Positions 16,586 through 23,966 of a stretch of DNA of 53,360 bases are shown one piece after another. How positions within the stretch are numbered: the first letter of the stretch is position 1; every line of letters begins with the position of its first letter. The DNA is taken from assembly GCA_030426765.1 (NCBI GenBank), contig JAUHXV010000018.1, positions 1 to 53,360 of the forward strand. Direction: 5' to 3'. The stretch comes from Bacteroidia bacterium. Lineage in GTDB: Bacteria > Bacteroidota > Bacteroidia > Chitinophagales > Saprospiraceae. The notes under the pieces are model-generated. The model worked only from the letters and a program-made list of their open reading frames with translations. It was not told where the DNA came from and did no database searches. Made by a program: the position numbers and the translations under genes.

Positions 16586-17680
16586 TTACTCTGCGATTGA
16601 GGTATCCTGCACCATCTCGGATATCTGTGTGGTATCCGGTGCGGGGACATACAATTCGCCTTGTTTTTCTTTTGCGTCCGGCGGGTTAGTGCCCACCAGG
16701 GTTAAAATATAATTGGACACCTGTGCCATTTGAAGAGGGCTCAGTTGTTCCTTCCAGGAGATCATCCCTTTTTCAGGTACTCCGTATTTAACAGTTTTAA
16801 AGATATCCTGTAGCGAACCCCCGTGTATCGTGTAGTCATCCGTCAGATTAGGGCCAACCAATCCTCCTCCATCGGCCTTGTGACAAGCAGCGCAGAGGGA
16901 TACGAATACTTTCTGCCCGGCTTCCAGATCAGCTCCTGTCATCAGGGTAACAGATGATTCGTCAATGCTGTTGGCCTCCCGTTTCAGAAATTCATCGTGC
17001 TCCAGCTCTGCCTTAGCCATTGCGATTTCATATTCTTCGATCTGCATGGGTGCGGATTTGGCGATGTGATACCGGTACAGGTACACCACAGAAAAAATGA
17101 TTGTCAGGACAAAGGCCGTTGTAAACCACGGTGGGATGACATTGTCAAGTTCACGGATACCATCATAATCATGCCCTGTATCGATTTTATGCTCCTCTTC
17201 AATCGGCGTAAAATTCATAGACATCCATTTCGCCCGCAGCGATGCCCACGGAGACTGATGCTCGACTGTTGCTTTCGTTTCCGGAGAACTGATTTTGCGA
17301 ATAAAATCATTTGTCCTTTTGGCAAAAAACAGGATCAGCAATAGTTCCGCTGCAATCACACACACCAGCAGAATCGTCATGGCTTCGTTGGACAATCCGG
17401 GTGTATCTGCAGACGAGGTGGCAGCAAACGCAGAGGTGCTCATCATCATCAGCCCCAAAGGCAGGAGAACTTTAGCGGATTTTGATTTTGCACGATCCGA
17501 ATAAAACTTCCTGGCGGCCGATAGGAAGGTATTGGACAAAATCCAAATCGGAAACAACAGGAAGACTGCAAAGATGATTAGCAGGGTGTTTGTATCGATT
17601 GAGAACCCACCGCCCGTAGTACCTTGCGCAGCCATTGCCGTGGAGCCAAACAATAGTGAAATACTAAATGTGGTTTTCAT
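16586..17680 (-). CDS. ccoP: Cytochrome cbb3 oxidase subunit CcoP, mono-haem form
   Basis: The start at 17680 gives 364 aa with an N-terminal signal-like helix. A Met at 17701 is the alternative. Hydrophobic segments lie at about 28-48, 68-80, 92-112 and 184-206. Only one c-type haem site is present, CAACH (C263, C266, H267), followed by GGLVGPNLTDDY and the sixth-ligand region with GMISWKEQLSP. Typical proteobacterial CcoP has two CxxCH motifs. CcoP passes electrons to the CcoO haem. Its position between ccoQ and ccoG, and the length, support the call. Confidence 0.9.
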   Translation of the reverse strand: MKTTFSISLLFGSTAMAAQGTTGGGFSIDTNTLLIIFAVFLLFPIWILSNTFLSAARKFYSDRAKSKSAKVLLPLGLMMMSTSAFAATSSADTPGLSNEAMTILLVCVIAAELLLILFFAKRTNDFIRKISSPETKATVEHQSPWASLRAKWMSMNFTPIEEEHKIDTGHDYDGIRELDNVIPPWFTTAFVLTIIFSVVYLYRYHIAKSAPMQIEEYEIAMAKAELEHDEFLKREANSIDESSVTLMTGADLEAGQKVFVSLCAACHKADGGGLVGPNLTDDYTIHGGSLQDIFKTVKYGVPEKGMISWKEQLSPLQMAQVSNYILTLVGTNPPDAKEKQGELYVPAPDTTQISEMVQDTSIAE

Positions 17681-17710
17681 ATGATTTGATATACATTTCA
17701 TGATTAAAAG

Positions 17711-17872
17711 TTAGTCGTTCAACGGGAGGTTTTCTAAATGCTCAATTTCCTTTTTCGGAATGCGGTTGATCCAGACGATGACCGCAAGAAAGAAAAATAC
17801 AAAGAGGAGCAGGGAAACAACCGGATAAATGCTGACCCCGATGATTTGTTCCAGATAGGTTGAAAATTTCAT
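17711..17872 (-). CDS. ccoQ: Cytochrome cbb3 oxidase small subunit CcoQ
   Basis: A 53-aa frame fills the gap between ccoNO and ccoP. It begins MKFSTYLEQIIG, has one hydrophobic helix (about 12-36, ending FFFLAVIVWINRI), and then a charged tail ending LENLPLND. This is the CcoQ/FixQ layout: a single-span protein that stabilises the oxidase. It starts 7 bases after the ccoNO stop and ends 30 bases before the ccoP ATG. It is easily missed because of its size. Confidence 0.85.
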   Translation of the reverse strand: MKFSTYLEQIIGVSIYPVVSLLLFVFFFLAVIVWINRIPKKEIEHLENLPLND

Positions 17873-17879
17873 GGCGTTA

Positions 17880-20009
17880 TTATTTAGTGCTACTGGTTTT
17901 AACTTTAATGTCGGTGCCTAATCGCTGCAGATAGGCGATGAGCGCAATGATCTCCCGATCTGCGGGAATTTCGATTTTGTCATTCTTCAGACTTTCAGCA
18001 ATCGATTCAGCCTGCTTCATCAGGTCATCATTCGCTTTCGCTTCATATCCTTTCGGATACGGTACACCCATTTTTCGCATCGCATGAATCTTTGAGTTTG
18101 TGCTACCCAAATTGATTTCATGTTCAAAGAGGAATGGATAGGGTGGCATGATCGATCCGGGCGCCATAGAAGGCGGATCATACATATGGTTGAAATGCCA
18201 GCTGTCCGGATATTTACCACCAATGCGCGCCAGGTCAGGACCTGTGCGTTTACTGCCCCACTGGAAGGGATGATCGTAGACAAACTCACCCGCCTTTGAA
18301 TATTCGCCATAGCGCGCTACTTCATATCGGAAGGGACGAATCATCTGAGAATGGCAGTTGTAACAGCCTTCTCTGATATAAATGTCACGCCCCTGCAGTT
18401 CGAGCGGTGTATACGGCTTAACAGAAGAAATGGTCGGTACATTTTCCTTGACAAGGAAGGTGGGCACTAATTCAAACAACCCGCCTATCCCAACGACGAT
18501 CAAGCTCAGGACCAGCAACATAATGGGTTTGCGTTCGACCACACTGTGCCAGAAACTTCCTTTCGGTGCTTTGTACTTCGGAGCAAGTGCGGGAGCTTCC
18601 GCGTGTTCCTCCTCAACAAAAGATCCTTGTTGTGCAGTTTTCCAAAGATTGTAGATCATCATACACACCCCGATCAGGAAGATCGTGCCGCCCAGTGCTC
18701 TGAGCACATAAAACGGAATGATGGTTTGCACCACGTCCATAAACTGGTACTGTAATTGTCCTTCAGGGGTAAAGGCCTTCATCATAAAGTAGGAACGGAA
18801 TGCGCTCCAGTACATCGGTATGGCGTACAGGATAATACCTAAGGTGCCAATCCAGAAATGGCTTCCGGCCATTTTTCTGGAGTACAGACTTGTCTTAAAT
18901 AGTTTTGGGAAAAGCCAGTACAGCATACCAAAAGTGAGAAAACCATTCCAGCCAAGCGCTCCGATATGCACGTGTGCCACTGTCCAGTCACTATAGTGAG
19001 AAATGGCATTGACGTTTTTGAGCGATAGCATCGGCCCTTCAAAAGTGCTCATGCCATAACAAGTCACGGCGACTACGAAGAATTTCAGAACAGGATCTTC
19101 CCGCACTTTGTCCCATGCGCCGCGCAGGGTGAATAGACCATTGAGCATACCTCCCCAACTCGGCAAAATCAGCATAATGGAGAACACGGTGCCTAAAGAC
19201 TGCGCCCATTCGGGTAATGCCGTGTACAGCAGGTGATGCGGGCCGGCCCAGATATACAGGAAGATCAGACTCCAGAAGTGTACGATACTCAGCTTGTACG
19301 AATAGACAGGACGCTCTGCCGCCTTGGGCAGAAAGTAGTACATCAGCCCCAGGTAAGGCGTTGTCAGAAAGAAAGCCACCGCATTGTGTCCGTACCACCA
19401 TTGCACGAGTGCATCCTGCACACCCGCGTACCACGAGTAACTGTGGAAAAGGGAGGTAGGCATCTCGAAGGAGTTGACAATATGCAGCATGGCCACCGTC
19501 ACCCAGGAGGCGATGAAAAACCAGATCGCCACATACATGTGTCTTTCACGGCGGGTGAGGATCGTGCCAAACATATTGATTCCGAATACGACCCAGATCA
19601 AGGTGATGAGCACATCAATCGGCCATTCGAGTTCGGCATATTCTTTTCCGGTGGTAAAGCCCATTAGCAGGGTGACGGCCGCCAGCACTATGATGGTCTG
19701 CCATCCCCAGAAGTGGATTTTACCCAGCGCCTTACTCCACATAGATGTTTTCAGCAGGCGGGGCAGCGAGTAGTACACCGCTGTAAAAATTCCATTGCCA
19801 ACGAATGCGAAGATCACCGCATTGGTATGGACCGGGCGCAACCTTCCGAAAGACAGATAAGGCATCCACTCACTGAAGTTTAATACCGGAAAGGCCAATT
19901 GAAACGCGGCTATCACACCGAGCAGCATTCCTACTGTCCCCCACACAATGGTTGCCACTGCAAACATCTTCGGGAGCTTGTTGTCGTAACTAAATTGTTG
20001 TAATTCCAT
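17880..20009 (-). CDS. ccoNO: Cytochrome cbb3 oxidase, fused CcoN-CcoO subunit
   Basis: The 709-aa protein is a fusion. Residues about 1-460 are CcoN (haem-copper oxidase subunit I): H61 and H348 are low-spin haem ligands, H346 the high-spin haem ligand, and H208, H258 and H259 the CuB ligands. Residues about 495-709 are CcoO: one membrane helix followed by a single c-type haem site, CYNCH (C549, C552, H553), with the QMIRPFRYEVARYG motif. The enzyme reduces O2 to water with very high O2 affinity. The linker (about 462-490) is Glu/Ala/Pro-rich. Fused CcoNO is known in Bacteroidota. Confidence 0.96.
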   Translation of the reverse strand: MELQQFSYDNKLPKMFAVATIVWGTVGMLLGVIAAFQLAFPVLNFSEWMPYLSFGRLRPVHTNAVIFAFVGNGIFTAVYYSLPRLLKTSMWSKALGKIHFWGWQTIIVLAAVTLLMGFTTGKEYAELEWPIDVLITLIWVVFGINMFGTILTRRERHMYVAIWFFIASWVTVAMLHIVNSFEMPTSLFHSYSWYAGVQDALVQWWYGHNAVAFFLTTPYLGLMYYFLPKAAERPVYSYKLSIVHFWSLIFLYIWAGPHHLLYTALPEWAQSLGTVFSIMLILPSWGGMLNGLFTLRGAWDKVREDPVLKFFVVAVTCYGMSTFEGPMLSLKNVNAISHYSDWTVAHVHIGALGWNGFLTFGMLYWLFPKLFKTSLYSRKMAGSHFWIGTLGIILYAIPMYWSAFRSYFMMKAFTPEGQLQYQFMDVVQTIIPFYVLRALGGTIFLIGVCMMIYNLWKTAQQGSFVEEEHAEAPALAPKYKAPKGSFWHSVVERKPIMLLVLSLIVVGIGGLFELVPTFLVKENVPTISSVKPYTPLELQGRDIYIREGCYNCHSQMIRPFRYEVARYGEYSKAGEFVYDHPFQWGSKRTGPDLARIGGKYPDSWHFNHMYDPPSMAPGSIMPPYPFLFEHEINLGSTNSKIHAMRKMGVPYPKGYEAKANDDLMKQAESIAESLKNDKIEIPADREIIALIAYLQRLGTDIKVKTSSTK

Positions 20010-20039
20010 AGACTTTCTTCCGCTTTGTATTTAAGTAAT

Positions 20040-20183
20040 CCCCTCGCTTAAGCGCGGGGTAAGATTTATTTTTTTTTATTCTTCTGGTGAAGTCCGGTGC
20101 TGAAGCGCGGACTGAATTTTATTTTTCACTACTCACTACTCACTACTCACCCCTGTACTACCTCCTGTCGTCGGAGTACAGGG
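20040..20183. repeat. Hairpins between ccoS and ccoNO
   Basis: The 175-bp spacer inside the cco cluster carries three inverted repeats. 20040-20059: CCCC/GGGG around CGCTT/AAGCG. 20091-20113: AGTCC/GGACT around GTGCT-GA-AGCGC. 20151-20183: a 9-bp perfect stem CCCTGTACT/AGTACAGGG with a 15-base loop. The first two resemble the hairpins after fdhA in core sequence and size. They could end part of the ccoI-ccoS message or protect the ccoNO message. Confidence 0.6.
20127..20150. repeat. Heptamer tandem repeat CACTACT, 3.4 copies
   Basis: CACTACT is repeated three times plus CAC, between two hairpins in the ccoS-ccoNO spacer. Its rotation ACTACTC is one of the two unit types in the array before moaCB. 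Confidence 0.8.
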
Positions 20184-20184
20184 T

Positions 20185-20388
20185 CTACGCTTCGCTCCGA
20201 TACTCACTTCTCGCTTCTCGCTTCTCGCTCCGATCCTCATTTCCATTGTGTCTGTCATCAAACAGGATCCTCTGGGCGGGTGAATAGTCATCTTCATACT
20301 GGCCATCCTGGACACTCCAGAAGAAGGCCACCAGGAAACCACCGGCGATGACAATACTGACGATCAGAAGGATGACAATGACACTCAT
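20185..20388 (-). CDS. ccoS: CcoS/FixS, cbb3 oxidase maturation protein
   Basis: The 67-aa protein has one membrane helix (about 3-24) followed by FFWSVQDGQYEDDYSPAQRI, the CcoS signature in which the short helix leads into an acidic segment. CcoS is required for haem and copper insertion into CcoN. Family members are usually 45-65 aa. Here the last 15 or so residues (EKREARSEYRSEA) are encoded by heptamer repeats and look like a recent low-complexity extension rather than conserved sequence. The gene lies 39 bases after ccoI. Confidence 0.9.
   Translation of the reverse strand: MSVIVILLIVSIVIAGGFLVAFFWSVQDGQYEDDYSPAQRILFDDRHNGNEDRSEKREARSEYRSEA
20193..20234. repeat. Heptamer repeat CTTCTCG x3 flanked by a 9-bp direct repeat, inside the ccoS 3' end
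   Basis: Three copies of CTTCTCG lie at 20207-20227. The word CGCTCCGAT occurs on both sides (20193-20201 and 20226-20234). Read on the minus strand, this codes for the Ser/Glu/Lys/Arg-rich tail of CcoS. Confidence 0.75.
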
Positions 20389-20427
20389 TGGGTTAAACTG
20401 TTTTTAGTGTATGTATAGACATGGTAA

Positions 20428-22833
20428 TCATGCGAGTTTATATTTTCCGGCCATGTACTGACTCAGTCCATAGGTGATCAGGATGATCGTGATCGAACTG
20501 GCAGGCATCAGGATCGCCGCGATAACGGGGGATAAGATGCCCTGAACAGCGAAGTACAGGCCGATGACATTATATACGATTGAGATCCCAAAACTGAACA
20601 GGATAATACGCCTCCCCGCGTGGATATACTGAAGCACCTGGTGGAGAACAGACACCTTCGAGGCATGAATGATCCCGTCTGCTGCGGGTGTAAAATTGTT
20701 GTCATCGTCACAAACGGCGAGACCTACGTGGCTGGCCTTCAGTGCTCCGGCATCATTCAGTCCGTCCCCGACCATGAGCACTTTTGCTTTGACATTGTCA
20801 TGCAGGTACCTGACATACGCCATCTTATCCTGTGGCGATTGTTCGAATCGAAGATCACTTTCGATACCCATTTTTTCAGTCAGTACAGCTTGTTCGCCAG
20901 CGTTGTCTCCGGAGATAAGCGCAAGCCTGAATTTCTTTTTTAACGCCCGGAACAAATCCGAGATGCCAAACCGATAGGCATTGGTCAGATGAAAAGTGCC
21001 AATCCACTTTCCATCCGCCGCGATACAAACCTGGCTTCCTTCGTTAGAAGGATCTGGAGCGTGTGCAAAGTCAGGTGAACCAATTTTAAAATGATGCTCA
21101 TCAATCCATGCTTCAATTCCTTTGTTTTCCACTATTTTAAAATGCTCCTGCAATGGAGTAGCGGAAACCTGAAGAAAGTGGAGGACGGTTTTACTCATCG
21201 GGTGATTCGAATGAATCAGCACTGATGCCAATTGATGTTTTAATTTTTCAGTCAACACTGCACCTTCATAGCGAACCTCCATGGTTGCATTCTGTGTGAG
21301 TGTGCCGGTTTTATCAAATACGATGGTATCTACCTCGGACAGGGCTTCAATCACCTCGGCGTTTTTCAAATACAGTTTGTTCTGAGACAGAATACGAAGG
21401 ATATTTCCATTGGTAAAATTGGCCGCCAGCAGTAATGCACAGGGGCAGGCCACGATCAAAATGGTCGTCAGGGCATTCCACATCAGGGTTGTCTCACCCT
21501 GCCACAGCCAGTAACTTCCTGCCAGTGCAGCGATGATCAGAATGATGTAGGTAAAATGAGTGCTGAGCAAATCGACAAATGAATTAGTTTTTTTGTCCGC
21601 GTTTGTGAAGTTTTCTTTGTTCCACAAGTTGGTGAGATAGGATTGCGATACTTCTTTGACCACGACAAGTTCGATCACACCGCCGGTTTGCTTACCTCCT
21701 GCATAGATGATCTCTCCCTTTTGAACACTGACAGGCATGCTTTCTCCGGTCACAAAACTGTAATCAATCGAGGCATTGCCTTTCGACAGGATAGCATCGG
21801 TCGGAATTAATTCCTGATGGTGAATTTGAATAACATCATTTTGCTTCACTTCGCTGACAGGTGTGGATACAAACGTTTGTGCTTTGAGGACATGGACGGC
21901 AATCGGGAAAAACGATTTGAAATCGCGATCGAACGAAATCGTTTGATAGATTCGATCCTGTAAAACGCGTCCGATCAGCATAAAGAAAACAATGCCGCTC
22001 AGGCTATCGAAGTACCCGGTACCGGTGCCGGACGCGATTTCATAAATACTGCGTCCAAACGTTAACAAAAGGGCAAGTGCAATCGGAACATCTATGTTGA
22101 GGTATTTTGTTTTGAGACCATGCCAGGCGTTGATGAAAAAATCCGCTGAACAATATGTGATCACAGGTAGGGAGAGTCCCAGGATGAGGATGGTGAAAAC
22201 ACGTTGGATGAGGGGTTCGACAGACTGATCTCCGGCAAGATAATCCGGGATACTCAGCATCATGATATTGGCAAAGCAAAATCCGGCGAGGCCAATTTTT
22301 AACCAGCTTTTCCTGCTGGTTTTTCTGACTTGTTTTTCAGTTACTTCATCCAGACTGAGGTGGGGCTCATAGCCGATTCGACTCAGTGTCTCTACGACAT
22401 CCCGTAAGCTGGTTTCAGCCGTCTGGTATACCAGAAAAACTTCTTTCTGACTGAAACTGACGCGGGAAGAAATAATCGCCGGATTGACCTTGTGGATATT
22501 TTCCAGCAACCATAGGCAACTGCTGCAATGGATCTGCGGGAGATAAAATGAAACGTGCACCTGATCTTCGTCGGCGTATTGGATAAACTTTTGCGCGATC
22601 TGCGGATCATCGAGGAAGGCAAACTTATCCTTTCTGAAATTAAGTTTCTGCGGGTTTCCGGGATGCTCATTCAACTCGTAGTATGCGCACAACCCATGTT
22701 GGTTTAGCAATTCATACACGGTTTTACAACCATGGCAACAAAACACCTTGTCCTCCAGTTTCACTCGTTCGTGTGAGCATACATCTCCACAGTGATCGCA
22801 GCAGGATTGTGTATTTGTCTGATGGTGACTCAT
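20428..22833 (-). CDS. ccoI: CcoI/FixI, P1B-type copper-transporting ATPase for cbb3 oxidase
   Basis: The 801-aa protein starts with a cysteine-rich metal-binding region (CCDHCGDVC at 11-19, FCCHGC at 31-36) as in FixI-type ATPases. An HMA domain follows with CSSC at 103-106. The ATPase core has the TGES actuator motif near 362-365, intramembrane CPC at 463-465, phosphorylation site DKTGT at 507-511, and a GDGLND motif in the C-terminal third. It exports copper for CuB assembly. It lies 12 bases downstream of the frameshifted rrf2-type gene and 39 bases upstream of ccoS. Confidence 0.95.
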   Translation of the reverse strand: MSHHQTNTQSCCDHCGDVCSHERVKLEDKVFCCHGCKTVYELLNQHGLCAYYELNEHPGNPQKLNFRKDKFAFLDDPQIAQKFIQYADEDQVHVSFYLPQIHCSSCLWLLENIHKVNPAIISSRVSFSQKEVFLVYQTAETSLRDVVETLSRIGYEPHLSLDEVTEKQVRKTSRKSWLKIGLAGFCFANIMMLSIPDYLAGDQSVEPLIQRVFTILILGLSLPVITYCSADFFINAWHGLKTKYLNIDVPIALALLLTFGRSIYEIASGTGTGYFDSLSGIVFFMLIGRVLQDRIYQTISFDRDFKSFFPIAVHVLKAQTFVSTPVSEVKQNDVIQIHHQELIPTDAILSKGNASIDYSFVTGESMPVSVQKGEIIYAGGKQTGGVIELVVVKEVSQSYLTNLWNKENFTNADKKTNSFVDLLSTHFTYIILIIAALAGSYWLWQGETTLMWNALTTILIVACPCALLLAANFTNGNILRILSQNKLYLKNAEVIEALSEVDTIVFDKTGTLTQNATMEVRYEGAVLTEKLKHQLASVLIHSNHPMSKTVLHFLQVSATPLQEHFKIVENKGIEAWIDEHHFKIGSPDFAHAPDPSNEGSQVCIAADGKWIGTFHLTNAYRFGISDLFRALKKKFRLALISGDNAGEQAVLTEKMGIESDLRFEQSPQDKMAYVRYLHDNVKAKVLMVGDGLNDAGALKASHVGLAVCDDDNNFTPAADGIIHASKVSVLHQVLQYIHAGRRIILFSFGISIVYNVIGLYFAVQGILSPVIAAILMPASSITIILITYGLSQYMAGKYKLA

Positions 22834-22845
22834 GCTCTGTTTACT

Positions 22846-23288
22846 TCATCCTTTGGAGTAATTCACCAGGAAAAATTTTCCTGAATCCAGTTTACTATTA
22901 AAATACCCGTTGGTGTTTTCCTCGAGCATTTTGATCAGATTTTTCCTGACATCCCGGTACTGATCATATACCGGGCAGGGCTTGCTTTCGCTATAGGTTT
23001 TCAGTTCGAGGACACATTCCGTATAGATGGATTGCCATCGAGTGGGGTGACGATATCTGCCAGTGAGAGGTTGAAATCCTCCTTGTCGAGATAGAATCCG
23101 CCATTCGATCCTTTGCCGGATTGTACTATTTTTTTTCTGCCGGGCGCCTGCATGATTTTGGCCACAAAATGTTGCGCTGCACCTGATCCTTTGGCAATGC
23201 CTTTTATACTGATTCGCTTGCCTTGTTTGGAATTCCGTGCAACGAAAATCATAGCTTTAATACCGTATTCACAGGACTTGGAAAACAT
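22846..23288 (-). pseudogene. Rrf2-family transcriptional regulator, broken by a one-base frameshift
   Basis: Start at 23288 (MFSKSCEYGIKAMIFVA), the usual Rrf2 N-terminus with a winged helix. In the first frame the sequence runs to SLADIVTPLDGNPS and then reads six unrelated residues to a stop at 23001. Near 23025/23026 the frame must shift by one base. The other frame then continues YTECVLELK, SKPCPVYDQYRDVRKNLIKM and ends at a stop at 22846-22848. That is exactly the normal Rrf2 C-terminal half, with two of the usual three Fe-S cysteines; the middle one is Tyr. The restored protein is about 147 aa, normal for the family. It ends 12 bases before ccoI. Either the gene is inactivated or the base is a sequencing error. 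Confidence 0.85.
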
Positions 23289-23468
23289 GTATTCATGCAT
23301 AAAAAAAGCGCGTGTGGAGTGATTTCCTTCCAAAGATAGGATGCAGAATCAAATAAAAAGACTCTTTTATCCTATATATGCGCAATGTCATCGGGGCCGA
23401 TGACGCAGGTAAGTTTTTCGTCTTTTGGCAACGTATAATTCTATAAAAAAATGGAAAAAGTAAATCCT

Positions 23469-23900
23469 TTATCGTTTGTCACCGGCGATTGGGGCTTCCG
23501 GATAGACGTAAAGAAGAGCGCTAAACAGGACGACATTTTTAATGATATACTGGCCGACGAGGGTCAGCGAATACATGTGTTCCATATTGAAGGAAACCGC
23601 GGGGAGGAGAAAGAGAGGTGTAAAGGTAAAGAGGATATGCACCAGCGCCAGAATGACGATCACTTTAAATCGTTTGTTGAGCAGCAGGAGTACACCGATG
23701 GTAACTTCCCATATGGCGAGGAGGCAAAACGAAATCTGGTCCGGGATAAGGCCGAAGGTCAGGATACGGATGGTGTCTTTGGCCAGATCTTCTGCCGGAC
23801 TTAATCCGGAGAAAAATTTAAGTGTACCGAACCAAAGGTAGACGATACCCAGACTGATCACAAGTAATCTGTGTCGATGCCTCAGAAGTGACTGAATCAT
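23469..23900 (-). CDS. DoxX-like small membrane protein
   Basis: The start at 23900 gives 143 aa; an upstream Met at 23933 adds 11 non-hydrophobic residues. Four hydrophobic segments lie at about residues 12-28, 50-72, 77-98 and 110-132. The first contains VISLGIVYLWFGTLKFF, which resembles the DoxX/DoxD-like superfamily (WFGxxKF type). Its function is unknown; relatives accompany redox proteins. It follows the di-haem peroxidase gene by 66 bases on the same strand and may share its transcript. Confidence 0.7.
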   Translation of the reverse strand: MIQSLLRHRHRLLVISLGIVYLWFGTLKFFSGLSPAEDLAKDTIRILTFGLIPDQISFCLLAIWEVTIGVLLLLNKRFKVIVILALVHILFTFTPLFLLPAVSFNMEHMYSLTLVGQYIIKNVVLFSALLYVYPEAPIAGDKR

Positions 23901-23966
23901 TCGCCCTTGACGATTTAATGGCAATGCTGCCAACGTGCAGACCCGTAGACTGCAAAAACTGATCCG

